DNA from: JAJECS01 sp965262745
Lineage (GTDB): Bacteria; Chloroflexota; UBA11872
Assembly: GCA_965262745.1 (NCBI GenBank)
Contig: OZ253558.1
Location: 2,542,001 to 2,606,000, forward strand
Reading direction: 5' to 3'
Length of the DNA: 64,000 bases
Positions 55,598 to 64,000 of the stretch are shown piece after piece. The position numbers and the translations under genes were made by a program. Below the pieces are notes generated by a model, which had not been told where the DNA came from, ran no database searches, and worked only from the letters and a program-made list of their open reading frames with translations. Numbering within the stretch: the stretch's first letter is position 1; each line of letters begins with the position of its first letter.

Positions 55598-57820
55598 CTA
55601 GTCGTACCGGCGGCCGCCGCGCTGCGGCCGCCGCGGGCGCCCGCCGCCAGGACCGCCCGGCCCGTCGCGGCGCCCGCCGTCGCGCCCGCCGTCGCGCCCC
55701 GGCCGCGGTGGGGCCGTGGCCAGCGTCTCGGCCGGCGTCAGGTCTTGCAGCACCGCGCGTCGCGACAAATTGATGCGGCCCAGATGATCGACTTCGACCA
55801 CCATCACCATGATGTCGTCGCCTTCGGCCACCACATCGGTCACGGACGACACCGGCTCCTCGGCCAACTCGTTGATGGGAACGAGGCCTTCCTTGCCCGG
55901 CAAGATCTCGACGAACGCGCCAAAGTTCATGATGCGCATCACCTTGCCCAGAACCTTGCGGCCGATCTCGACATCGCCGGTTAGGTCCCTGATCATCTGA
56001 ACGGCGCGGTCGGTGCCTTCGCGGGTGGCGCCGCCGACCGTGACGGTGCCGTCCTCCGCGATATCGATGCTGGCCCCGGTCTCGGCCTCCAGCCGGCGGA
56101 TCATCTTGCCGCCGGGACCGATCACGGCGCCAATGTTGTCCGGCGAGATGGAGATCTGCACGATCTTGGGCGCGAACTCGCCCACGTCCGCGCGGGGTTC
56201 GGCGATGCTCACGCGCATCACGTCCAGGATTTGCAGACGCGCTTCACGGGCGCGCTGCACGGTTGCCTCGATCATCTCGGGGGTGAGCCGGTTCATCTTG
56301 ATGTCGACCTGAACGGCCGTGACGCCCTCGGCCGTGCCGGCAACCTTGAAATCCATGTCGCCGAAATGATCCTCGGCGCCCTGGATGTCGGTGAGAACCG
56401 TGAAGCGGTCGTCGTCGCCGACAATCAGGCCAATGGAGATCCCGGCGACCGGGGCCTTCAGCGGCACCCCGGCGTCCATGAGGCTCAACGAGCTGCCGCA
56501 GGTCGCCGCCATGGATGTCGACCCGTTGGACGACAGCACCTCCGACACCACGCGGATGGTGTAGGGAAAGTCCGCGAGATCCGGCAGCACGGGGGCGATG
56601 GCGCGCTCCGCCAGCACCCCATGGCCGATTTCGCGGCGGCGCGGCGACCCGAGCCGACCCGTCTCGCCGCTGGCAAACGGCGGCATGTTGTAGTGGTGGA
56701 AGTAGCGCTTTGGCTTCGCCATGGCTTCCAAGTCGGTGAGCCCGATGCGCTGCACGTCGCGCGGCGTGCCCAGCGTGGTCACCGAGAGCACCTGGGTCTC
56801 GCCGCGCTGAAACAGGCCCGTGCCGTGGATGCGCGGCAGCACGCCCACGCGCGCCGAGAGCGCGCGCAACGCGGATTCGCCGCGCCCGTCCGGGCGAATG
56901 CCCTCATTCAGGATCAGCGCGCGCACGGCCTCCGACTCCACGTCGTGCACGGCATCGCCGATTGCCCCGGCGTCGTGCGCCTCCCCGAGCGCCGTCGCGG
57001 CGTCCTCGGCGATCGCCCCGAGCTGCTGCTTGCGCTCCGCCTGATCCATCACCCGCACCGCGTCGTTGATTCTCGACCCGTAGCCGCTGGCAATGGCCTC
57101 CTGCAGCTCGGCCGCAGGCTTGCTGATGTTCACCTCACGCGTCGGCTTGCCCGCCAGGTCCTTGAGTTGCGTTTGGATATCGATCAGGCACTGCAGCTGC
57201 TCTTGCCCCCAGTTGATGGCGCGCACGACCGTGTCGTCCGGCACGACTTGCGCCCCCGCCTCGAGCATCACCACACCTTGACTGGTGCCGGCAACGATGA
57301 GGTCCAGCGCCGGGGCCGCGCCCTCGGGGTCCGCGGGCGCGTTGACCACGAACTCGTCGCCGTCCAAACCCACGCGCAGGGCGCCCACCGGGCCGTCGAA
57401 GGGCAGACCGGCCAGTGACACCACGGCCGAGGCGGCCACGATCCCCATGACGTCCGGCTCGTTCTCTCCGTCGTGGGTCAGCAGCGTCAACACGATCTGC
57501 GTGTCGTTGCGCATCCCGTCCGGGAACAGCGGCCGGATGGATCGGTCGGCGAGCCGGCCGGCGAGAATGCCCGACAGCGGCGGCCGGCCTTCGCGGCGCA
57601 GCACGCTGCCCGGAATGCGGCCTATCGAATACGCCCGCTCCTCGAACTCGACTTGGAGCGGAAAGAAGTCCAGCCCCTGACGTGGGCTGGAGGCAACGAC
57701 CGTCGCCAGCAAGGTTGTATCCCCGTAGCGGGCAACAACCGCGCCATCCGCCTGACCGGCCAACTCGCCGGTTTCCAGGCTGAAGGTCCGCCCTCCCAAT
57801 TTGGTCTCAACTCGGTGCAT
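55598..57820 (-). CDS. pnp: Polynucleotide phosphorylase with RG-rich tail
   Basis: Phosphorolytic 3'-5' exoribonuclease of mRNA turnover; it can also add tails. The protein has 740 residues. Two RNase PH domains (QVEFEERAYSIGRIPGSVLR; TTLGTPRDVQRIGL), an alpha-helical linker with AGAQVVPDDTVVRAINWG, then KH (IGAVIGPGGKMIRRLEAETG) and S1 (LGKVMRIMNFGAFVEILPGK) domains. The last 35 residues are RG/GR and Pro rich, unlike the short tails of most bacterial PNPases. The ATG at 57820 is chosen for the family start MHRVETKLGGRTFSL. It follows rpsO, the universal rpsO-pnp pair. Confidence 0.94.
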   Translation of the reverse strand: MHRVETKLGGRTFSLETGELAGQADGAVVARYGDTTLLATVVASSPRQGLDFFPLQVEFEERAYSIGRIPGSVLRREGRPPLSGILAGRLADRSIRPLFPDGMRNDTQIVLTLLTHDGENEPDVMGIVAASAVVSLAGLPFDGPVGALRVGLDGDEFVVNAPADPEGAAPALDLIVAGTSQGVVMLEAGAQVVPDDTVVRAINWGQEQLQCLIDIQTQLKDLAGKPTREVNISKPAAELQEAIASGYGSRINDAVRVMDQAERKQQLGAIAEDAATALGEAHDAGAIGDAVHDVESEAVRALILNEGIRPDGRGESALRALSARVGVLPRIHGTGLFQRGETQVLSVTTLGTPRDVQRIGLTDLEAMAKPKRYFHHYNMPPFASGETGRLGSPRRREIGHGVLAERAIAPVLPDLADFPYTIRVVSEVLSSNGSTSMAATCGSSLSLMDAGVPLKAPVAGISIGLIVGDDDRFTVLTDIQGAEDHFGDMDFKVAGTAEGVTAVQVDIKMNRLTPEMIEATVQRAREARLQILDVMRVSIAEPRADVGEFAPKIVQISISPDNIGAVIGPGGKMIRRLEAETGASIDIAEDGTVTVGGATREGTDRAVQMIRDLTGDVEIGRKVLGKVMRIMNFGAFVEILPGKEGLVPINELAEEPVSSVTDVVAEGDDIMVMVVEVDHLGRINLSRRAVLQDLTPAETLATAPPRPGRDGGRDGGRRDGPGGPGGGRPRRPQRGGRRYD

Positions 57821-57868
57821 ACCGCACGTCTCCTGGGCGGGCCGGCGGAACAAGCGAAGAAAGGAGAG

Positions 57869-57884
57869 GGCAACCGAAGTTGCC
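57869..57884 (-). terminator. Small hairpin between rpsO and pnp
   Basis: GGCAAC/GTTGCC with a 4-nt loop, followed on the minus strand by CTCTCCTTTCTT. It could be an attenuator, an RNase III-type processing site as in the E. coli rpsO-pnp leader, or chance; support is weak. Confidence 0.35.
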
Positions 57885-58053
57885 GGCTCGTTTCTTTGCT
57901 CGTCCGCGGAAGTCGACCCGCCGAACTATGCCGAAGCGAAATATATGCTGCCCCATCGGTGCTGCTTCGGCGATGAACCGGGGGCTAGGGACCGTGAGAG
58001 TGGGAACTGCCGGCGCGACGCTGCGATGCGCTCTGGGCAAACGGAGCCGGCGA

Positions 58054-58326
58054 CTATTGGCGCACCCGCAAACCGAGGGTGGTGATCACCTCGCGAAACG
58101 TCTCCGGCTGCTTGTTTCGCAGGTACTTGAGCAGACGGCCCCGTCGCCCAACCATGCGCAGCAGCCCATGGCGCGTGTGCTTGTCGCCGCGATGCAGCTT
58201 TAGGTGCTCGGTGAGCTCCTCGATCCGCGCGCTCAGCCCTGCGATCTGCACGGGAGCCGAGCCCGTGTCCTCACTGTGCAGGCGCAGCACATCGACCTGT
58301 TCGCGTTTGGGCGAAACGAACTCCAC
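58054..58326 (-). CDS. rpsO: 30S ribosomal protein S15
   Basis: Primary binder of the 16S central domain. The protein has 90 residues, exact family length. DTGSAPVQIAGLSARIEELT then HLKLHRGDKHTRHGLLRMVG, RRGRLLKYL is the S15 signature. It opens the rpsO-pnp order on the minus strand, with 233 bp to pnp that may hold S15 feedback or RNase processing sites (a small hairpin is at 57869-57884). Confidence 0.96.
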   Translation of the reverse strand: MEFVSPKREQVDVLRLHSEDTGSAPVQIAGLSARIEELTEHLKLHRGDKHTRHGLLRMVGRRGRLLKYLRNKQPETFREVITTLGLRVRQ

Positions 58327-58421
58327 GTAGGCTCCAGAAGAATTGCGAGCGCCTCACATCGGGCGCACGTCTCAGGGCAGAAGCTGATCCGCCCGCAACT
58401 TGCGCTGAGTGTACCGCACGA

Positions 58422-60311
58422 TTATCGCCCGGTGAGAACCGACGGCGCCAGGCCGCGGCGCCGCAGCCGGTAGATGCGGCGGCCGACATGGTCGGCGATG
58501 TAGAGGTCGCCATACGGACCGACGACAACGTCGGTGGGCCGCGTCAGTGAACTCACGAACGGCGTCACCTGCGCCGTGTAGGAATCGCCCTGCCGCCGGA
58601 GTCGCGCCCGCAGGATGTTGTGTGCGAACGAGCTGCGCCCCCCGGCCGGTCCCCACATGGCCATGAGCACGTTCCCGTCGAATTCGCCGGCCTGCGGTCC
58701 GGTGAAGAAGGTCAGGCCCGCGGCGGCGCCATGGGCCGGCAGCTCCGCGACCGGTCCTCGGGTGCCGGAGTCGGGTGGCGGCGTGCCCCAGAACCGCGGG
58801 TGTCCATAGTCGGCGCCTTGGATCACGTGATTGAGCTCGTCGGGTGCATCGTCGTTGCGCCGCACGCTGCTGTCGGGGCCGTTGTCGGTGCAGAACAGCT
58901 CGCCATCTGGGCTGAACGCCAGGGCGAACGGGTTGCGGAACCCGGTGGCGAATTTCTCCAGCCCGGTGCCGTCCAACCGCGACCGCAAAATGGAGGCTGA
59001 CAGGGGACGCTCGGCGATTTCGCCCGCGTTGGTCGTGCTTCCGAGCGTGATGTAGAGCAGACCGTCCGGGCCGATGGCGATGCCGTTGTTGCGATGGAAC
59101 GGCACGTTGGTGTCCAATCCCAGGCCGGTGACAACGTCCGCCGACTCGTCGGCGGCGCCCGAGCCGGAAACGTCGCGCAGGCGGATGATCTTGTCCTGGA
59201 CGGATACGTAGAGGTGCTCGCCGGCCACCACCAGTCCCCGGGTATCCGCCACCCCGGCCCCCGAGGCAAAGGTGCGGATATCGTTAGCCCGCCCGTCGCC
59301 GGTCGAATCGCGCATGGTCGCGATGAGGTCGTTCGAGAATCCGACAAACAGGCGGTTGTCCGGCGCGAAGGCCAGCACGGCCGGGAAGCCGAGCGTCTGG
59401 GTGGTGGCGAACTCCGAGATCTCAAAGCCCGGCGGCGGAAGTGGCCGGCCGCTTGCAATCAGGCCGGCTGGCCGCTCGGTTCGCTCCAGGCGCATGCGCT
59501 GCCCCGGCGCCAGCGGGGACACCGCGGCGAAGCTTCTCATGAACGTCCAGCTGTAGTTTGCGTAGGAGGTGTCGCGCACGGCGTCGCCCACGAGCGCCAG
59601 GCTTGCCGTGCCGGGCATCTCCGGATGCATCTCCAGCACGCCAGCCTCGAAATACTGCCGCACGAAGCCTGCCGCCAACCCGGGAACGAGGGGCGTGCCG
59701 CCAGCGCCGGTTTCGAGGCGCGCGGCCGTAAGCGGCGCGCCGAGGCTGAGTTCGCTGCCGATGGCGTCGTAGAGATCCAGAAACCCTGTCTGCGACCCGT
59801 CAACCGCCTGGTTCGACACGCCGTGCCCGTACGGCCCAACAGCGCGGCCGGGGTGCGGGTTCGTCCGGGCGGATTCGGCGGGGATGGCCGCGACGGCCGC
59901 CGCGCCCTGACCGTCCCCCAGCACGGTCCACAGATCGCGCCAGTGGAGCGTGAGCCCGTCGCCGCTGAGGCGGCATTCCATCACGCCCCGCTGAAAGTAC
60001 TGGCAGAGCACGCCGTCCTCGACGATGGGCTCGCTGATCGCCAGTCCTGCCCGCCGCAGGCCACCCGTGCGGAAGTAGTGACCCAGGAAGTCGACCAAGT
60101 GGTGGCCGCTTGGCGCCGTCACCGAGAGCGTCGCGACGTTGTGGCCAAGCGCCGGCTCGTACCGCACGGCAACCACGCGTGCGTCCCCCGTCGGTTCAAG
60201 CCCGCGCACGCGCGGCCAGGGGACCCAGGATGCGGCGGCGGCCAGGGCGCCCGCCACCAGCACGCGGCGGCGCCCGAGGCGTTGCGGCGCTCGGCGGGTC
60301 GTGGGCGTCAC
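58422..60311 (-). CDS. Tat-exported platform plus beta-propeller (sorbosone-dehydrogenase-like) protein
   Basis: A 629-residue exported protein. The N-terminus RRRVLVAGALAAAASW is a twin-arginine-type signal. Residues 60-150 and 165-265 repeat the two platform modules of the LRR protein (LGHYFRTGGLRRAGLAISEP, CQYFQRGVMEC; HGVSNQAVDGSQTGFLDLY, FVRQYFEAGVLEMHPEMPG, LVGDAVRD). From about 300 a six-bladed propeller of the glucose/sorbosone dehydrogenase family follows (NNGIAIGPDGLLYITLGSTT; FRNPFALAFSPDGELFCTDN; GPYGDLYIADHVGRRIYRL). PQQ- or metal-dependent sugar oxidation in the periplasm/outside is inferred from the propeller family; the platform may anchor it. It starts divergently from the 60407 gene. 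Confidence 0.75.
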   Translation of the reverse strand: MTPTTRRAPQRLGRRRVLVAGALAAAASWVPWPRVRGLEPTGDARVVAVRYEPALGHNVATLSVTAPSGHHLVDFLGHYFRTGGLRRAGLAISEPIVEDGVLCQYFQRGVMECRLSGDGLTLHWRDLWTVLGDGQGAAAVAAIPAESARTNPHPGRAVGPYGHGVSNQAVDGSQTGFLDLYDAIGSELSLGAPLTAARLETGAGGTPLVPGLAAGFVRQYFEAGVLEMHPEMPGTASLALVGDAVRDTSYANYSWTFMRSFAAVSPLAPGQRMRLERTERPAGLIASGRPLPPPGFEISEFATTQTLGFPAVLAFAPDNRLFVGFSNDLIATMRDSTGDGRANDIRTFASGAGVADTRGLVVAGEHLYVSVQDKIIRLRDVSGSGAADESADVVTGLGLDTNVPFHRNNGIAIGPDGLLYITLGSTTNAGEIAERPLSASILRSRLDGTGLEKFATGFRNPFALAFSPDGELFCTDNGPDSSVRRNDDAPDELNHVIQGADYGHPRFWGTPPPDSGTRGPVAELPAHGAAAGLTFFTGPQAGEFDGNVLMAMWGPAGGRSSFAHNILRARLRRQGDSYTAQVTPFVSSLTRPTDVVVGPYGDLYIADHVGRRIYRLRRRGLAPSVLTGR

Positions 60312-60406
60312 TGGGATGATCGAGCCAAGCCTAAAACCTGGTTATGCTACAAGAGGTTCGCTGCCGCGAGCATTGCGGACACACAAGGCAGCCGTCCACT
60401 CTTCGT

Positions 60407-61087
60407 ATGGCAAGACGCAGACGCCGTCGTGCCTCGGACGCCCAGGTCAGCACGCCGGCCGGCGATCAGCAGCCGGACAAGGCCGCGATGACCGAGGCCG
60501 ATGACAGGCCCGAACGGAAACAGAAGAAAGGCCCGCGACAAGCCGCGCCTGAGCGCCGCGGTTTGGGTCGCGGGTTCTGGCTCTACTTTGCCTTCATGAT
60601 GGCGGTCCTCATCCCGCTTAACCTCTTCTGCCTCAACAATTTGAACCAAGGCCCGGGAGAGGTCCAGGACGTGCAGGAATCGCCGCTGGTCTCGTCGGAC
60701 GGCGCCACGCGCGGGCCATACGCCACCGATCCCCCCACCTCCGGCCCGCGCGCGCTCGAGCCCGCGGCCTTCGGCTTCCACACCTCCACCATTGCCGACG
60801 CGGTGCAGGTCGCGAACTTGTGCGCGGGCCACGTGATCATCCACTTCAGTCCGTCCGGCGGTGTCGCGTTGGAGGCCGAGCTGAACCAACTGGCGCTCGA
60901 ACTCGAAGGCTACGACGTGGTCGTCCATCCCGACGCGGGCCTGGGCGACGCCGAAGTCGTGCTGACGGCCCTCCTGGTCATGGAGCGGCTGGAGGTCTAC
61001 GACAAAGGCGTGGTGTACAACTTCGTGCGTGGATACTCCGGCAGCCGTCCCGTGGCTGAGCTTTGCCCGGGTGGCGGGGCTACCTAG
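60407..61087 (+). CDS. Single-pass membrane protein with DUF3105-like domain
   Basis: A 226-residue protein. A basic, disordered N-terminus (MARRRRRRA...PERKQKKGPRQ) is followed by one membrane segment (FWLYFAFMMAVLIPLNLFCL, about 58-77). The outer part has GPYATDPPTSGPRALEPAAF then GFHTSTIAD, and CAGHVIIHFSPSGGVALEAE. The PPTSGP-...-GHVIIHF order matches DUF3105, with the usual L-E-H-G changed to L-C-A-G. DUF3105 proteins are small extracytoplasmic proteins of unknown role. The ATG at 60407 gives the basic start; 21 codons upstream are less likely. It is convergent with the GH106-like gene, 6 bp apart. Confidence 0.65.
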   Translation: MARRRRRRASDAQVSTPAGDQQPDKAAMTEADDRPERKQKKGPRQAAPERRGLGRGFWLYFAFMMAVLIPLNLFCLNNLNQGPGEVQDVQESPLVSSDGATRGPYATDPPTSGPRALEPAAFGFHTSTIADAVQVANLCAGHVIIHFSPSGGVALEAELNQLALELEGYDVVVHPDAGLGDAEVVLTALLVMERLEVYDKGVVYNFVRGYSGSRPVAELCPGGGAT

Positions 61088-61093
61088 GCGCCG

Positions 61094-64000
61094 TCAGGGC
61101 GAAAGCTGCACCTGCACCGGCCCGAGCAGGCCGGACACCAGCCGCTCCGGCTCAATGTTGTCCTCGTGCCAATAGCGGTGCCACGGATCGCCCATGCGCG
61201 TCTCATCACGGCGCCAGCGCATCTCGTTGGCGGCAAGGTTGCTCACGCGGACGCGCACCGTGTTCGAGCCTGAATGCACCGCCCCGGTGAGATCGAAGCG
61301 ATAGGGTGGCCACAGGCGCGATCCGAGCGATCGGTTGTTCACAATCACTTCCGCGTGGTGGCGCACATCCCCCAGATCGAGCATCACCGTGCCGCTCGCC
61401 TCCACCTTCGTGAGCTCGACGCTCTTCTCATAGACCGCTGAGCCCGAGTACCACGCATAGCCCAGTTCGTGCCACGGGGCCAGGGCGATGGTGGTGGGGC
61501 GCATGAGCAGCGTCAGCGGCGCAAGGACCCCGTTGGAGAAGTCCGTCGCGTTGACCTCGACGCTGAGCACGCCGCCGGTCGTGATGTTGTAGATGCCGTT
61601 GATGTCCGGCGTGCGCTCCCGCACGTCGACGTAGACCTTGTGCACGCCCTTGATATAGGGAATGCCGATGCCCACGCAGCCCAGCGGCAGTCGCTGGCGG
61701 TACATCAGCGTGCGCGGAAACCGCACCGGCTCGCCGAGCAGCACAATGTGGCCCCACGGCTGGACCGGGGGTCTCCCGCGCTCCCAAGTCACGGTGGGCA
61801 CGTCGCGGGCGAACGCCGTGCCGGTCCACATTTCCGACTGCGGCGCCTGCACGTCCCACGACGAATCGGAAACCAGAACCAGCGACTCGCCGGAGCGCAG
61901 ATCGATCTGCGCCTCGAACAGCAGCGAAAGTGGGGTGGCGGAGGTGCTCGCGACATCCGCGACGATCGTGTTCTGGCCCAGCCGCAGGTAGGGCATGATG
62001 TTGTAGGTCACCGGATTGGACCAGTCGTCGGACTCGCCGAGGGCCGTACCATTCATGTACACGGTGGCCTGCTCGACGCCCACAAACGTTGCCCAGGCCT
62101 TAATCGGCGGGTCGGTGATCGTGAGCGACTTGGTGAAGCGCAGCCGGTCATGGGCCTCGCTGTCGGGCCGTACGACCCAGCCCTCCGGTTGGCGCAGGCC
62201 GGTGATCCACGACGCGCGCCAGTTGCCGACCGCGCTGGCGTCGGCCGTGGTGAGCCACAGCTCGCGCCACGCGGAGTCGTCGAAGGCCGGGTCCCGGAGC
62301 CGCTCCAGGCGGCCCGCGCCGAGAGCGAAGTCCTGGAAGCGCATCACGGGGAGCTCGGTGCGCCGCACCGTGCCCTGGCCGGTGGGCACCCCGGTCTCCA
62401 GCGCAAACTGCCACTCGCATCCCAGGTCCTTGGGCTTCGCCCGGGACGCTCGGCGGCTTGACGCGGCGCGGGCGGGCCGCGTGGTGGCGTCGAAGACCAC
62501 CGCCCGGGCCGAATGCCCGGGAATCAGGAACTCTGCCGTGCGCCGCGTGCGCGCGCCGCTGGTGGAGAGTGCTTCCTGTTGGCCGGTCTCCGGGTCCCAC
62601 AGCTCGGCCGGGCCCTTGGCGCGAGTCTTGACGCCCACCTTCTGCTCGTCGGGCGTTTCGTTGACGACCAGCACCACCTCGCCGCCGTCGAGCCGGCGCG
62701 CTGCGAGCGCGATGCCGTCCAGGTCCGAGGTCAGGCTGGCCGCTGGCGCGAGCCGCGCCGCCACCCGATCAAGCCAGTCGTCCGCCGCCTCCTTGAGCGT
62801 GAAGATGCGGCCTTTGCCCAGGCGGCTGCCGCGCTTCGTCGACGCCCCCGCTGGGGTCAGCGGCTTCACGGTGCGCATGAGGTCCTCGTCGTCCGAGCCG
62901 ATCTCAGAGCTGGCGCTCGGGAACTCGCCGCTCCAGACCAAGCGCCCGCCGGCCTTGACGAAATCGGATATGCGCGCCGCCACGGCATGCTCCATCACGG
63001 GCGTGGGCGGGATGACCAAGGCATTGATGGCCACCCGGCCCTCCCGCAACGACGCGCCGTCAAGCTCGCTTTCGAGGAGGAATTCGCTGTCCACGATGTG
63101 TACGTCCACGCGGCGCGCATAGAGCCCATCCACCAGGGACTCGAAGGACTCACCGACTTCGCGGGCGCGCGCATTGGGCCGACCGTCGGCGGTGTTGGCC
63201 CGAACGCTTGCCAACGGCGCAAGGACGCCGATAGAGGTCGTCGCGCGGCTCTGGCGCACCAATGCGCTGAGGCGGGCGGCATAGGACGTAACCTCGCCGA
63301 ACTGCCGCCAATACGGGTTTTGGGCGAAGAACGTGTTGGGCCAATCATCGGCCGCGACCGCGCGGTCCATGCTGTAGAAGAAGCTCTGGATCACCGGAAG
63401 GTCGGCGCCGATGACCGCCAGCCGGCTCAGGCCGCGCCGCACGTCGTCCAGGCTGACACCCCACCCCGCCCCGCCGAACGCGCGCACCGCGACCCGCGGT
63501 CGCTCCGCCAGCGCGGCGATGGATACCGCCGGCTTGATCTCCGCCGGCTGCACCTCGCGTGGCCGGGCGTTCCGAAAGCCGTGCATGTCGCTGCCAGGGA
63601 GCGGCACCGCGCGCATGGTGCGGAAGTAGTCCCCCTGCCGAGCCGGCTGCGCGGCGATGTGCTCTTCCGTGTGTCCCATCCAGGTGTAGCCGCGCTCCTC
63701 GCACCAGGCCGCGATCTGCTCGAACCACGATTCCGTGTACAGCTCCCCGAGGACCTCGTAGAAATCGCAGCGCAACTTCGCGGTCGTGTCGCCCCCGCGC
63801 ACGATCAATTGGGGCAAGAGCGGCAGCAGCGCGTATCCCTTGCGCGCCGCAAATTGCGCCGGCAGATCCTCGGTCCAGGGAATCGGCCGGCTCGCCAGGT
63901 GCGGGGCGTCGAAGGCAAAGCCGGCGATGGCGTCGCCCAAACGCTCGGCGTACGGCATGTAGGCCGCCTCGACGAAGCGCGCGACGGTTGCCGGGCGCAG
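61094..64000 (-). CDS. GH106-like alpha-L-rhamnosidase, 5' end beyond window
   Basis: A very large glycoside hydrolase. The frame is open to base 64000; an internal ATG is at 63958, but the residues before it (LRPATVARFVEAAY) match the family, so the start lies outside. The N-terminal part (FAARKGYALLPLLPQLIVRG, EERGYTWMGHTEEH) matches the barrel of GH106/GH2-type rhamnosidases. Residues 290-400 look like the Rossmann-like accessory domain, and the last 300 residues are beta-sandwich modules (AWATFVGVEQATVYMNGTAL; LDLGDVRHHAEVIVNNRSLG; LGPVQVQLSP). It would release terminal rhamnose from pectin, algal or bacterial glycans. Secretion cannot be judged without the N-terminus. The assigned catalytic residues are not certain. 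Confidence 0.68.
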   Translation of the reverse strand: MRPATVARFVEAAYMPYAERLGDAIAGFAFDAPHLASRPIPWTEDLPAQFAARKGYALLPLLPQLIVRGGDTTAKLRCDFYEVLGELYTESWFEQIAAWCEERGYTWMGHTEEHIAAQPARQGDYFRTMRAVPLPGSDMHGFRNARPREVQPAEIKPAVSIAALAERPRVAVRAFGGAGWGVSLDDVRRGLSRLAVIGADLPVIQSFFYSMDRAVAADDWPNTFFAQNPYWRQFGEVTSYAARLSALVRQSRATTSIGVLAPLASVRANTADGRPNARAREVGESFESLVDGLYARRVDVHIVDSEFLLESELDGASLREGRVAINALVIPPTPVMEHAVAARISDFVKAGGRLVWSGEFPSASSEIGSDDEDLMRTVKPLTPAGASTKRGSRLGKGRIFTLKEAADDWLDRVAARLAPAASLTSDLDGIALAARRLDGGEVVLVVNETPDEQKVGVKTRAKGPAELWDPETGQQEALSTSGARTRRTAEFLIPGHSARAVVFDATTRPARAASSRRASRAKPKDLGCEWQFALETGVPTGQGTVRRTELPVMRFQDFALGAGRLERLRDPAFDDSAWRELWLTTADASAVGNWRASWITGLRQPEGWVVRPDSEAHDRLRFTKSLTITDPPIKAWATFVGVEQATVYMNGTALGESDDWSNPVTYNIMPYLRLGQNTIVADVASTSATPLSLLFEAQIDLRSGESLVLVSDSSWDVQAPQSEMWTGTAFARDVPTVTWERGRPPVQPWGHIVLLGEPVRFPRTLMYRQRLPLGCVGIGIPYIKGVHKVYVDVRERTPDINGIYNITTGGVLSVEVNATDFSNGVLAPLTLLMRPTTIALAPWHELGYAWYSGSAVYEKSVELTKVEASGTVMLDLGDVRHHAEVIVNNRSLGSRLWPPYRFDLTGAVHSGSNTVRVRVSNLAANEMRWRRDETRMGDPWHRYWHEDNIEPERLVSGLLGPVQVQLSP

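Overview
The window is GC-rich, dense bacterial DNA. The 16S gene, standing apart from 23S/5S as in many Dehalococcoidia, together with plant-type LRR secreted proteins, Ldh_2-type dehydrogenases and orphan DHDPS-like enzymes, suggests an uncultured Chloroflexota (SAR202/Dehalococcoidia-like, perhaps marine or host-associated). This placement is inference; the 16S sequence would settle it.

Layout. 1-17.5 kb is a catabolic and accessory zone: a nucleoside hydrolase cut by the window edge, a nucleotidyltransferase, an IS5-family element inserted in a palindromic repeat, aspartate aminotransferase, two Ldh_2-type malate/lactate dehydrogenases, a secreted LRR protein, an NfeD/SPFH pair, an iron alcohol dehydrogenase, a Fic protein with an operator-like array, an opine-type dehydrogenase, a D-2-hydroxyacid dehydrogenase, and lower-GC genes that look foreign (a nuclease-like orphan and a HEPN-like/winged-helix two-gene operon). 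17.9-21.4 kb is a stable-RNA block on the minus strand: 16S rRNA, rnpB and initiator tRNA, with complementary arms flanking the 16S that can form a pre-16S processing stem. 21.5-23.4 kb is a SAM-I riboswitch unit driving a threonine-synthase-like PLP enzyme and a ubiquitin-like sulfur carrier. 23.8-28 kb holds a secreted Gmad2 protein and leuS.

28-37.2 kb holds a large polytopic membrane protein, a frameshifted divergent paralogue of it, and a three-gene unit (DUF2680-like secreted protein, response regulator, histidine kinase); a stray copy of the kinase tail lies between the two paralogues. 37-43.7 kb is accessory metabolism, an MFS exporter and a YafQ/DinJ toxin-antitoxin pair. 43.9-58.3 kb is an ancestral superoperon on the minus strand, rpsO-pnp-dapB-asd-dapA-udg-rnj-ftsK (lysine/diaminopimelate synthesis with RNA decay and chromosome segregation), now broken by an IS between asd and dapA and by a glycoside-hydrolase-like gene between rnj and ftsK. 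That second insertion left a decayed duplicate of the rnj 3' end beside ftsK. 58.4-64 kb holds a Tat-exported beta-propeller protein, a DUF3105-like protein and a GH106-like rhamnosidase cut by the window edge.

Themes. Secreted proteins of unlike function share the same N-terminal two-module platform joined to different C-terminal domains (LRR, beta-propeller; possibly a reduced form in the hydrolase-like protein). Cargo genes sit between duplicated 3' tails of the neighbouring core gene at two loci. At least five families of short palindromic repeats fill intergenic space, and both IS elements sit inside them. No CRISPR array, prophage or 23S/5S gene was seen.
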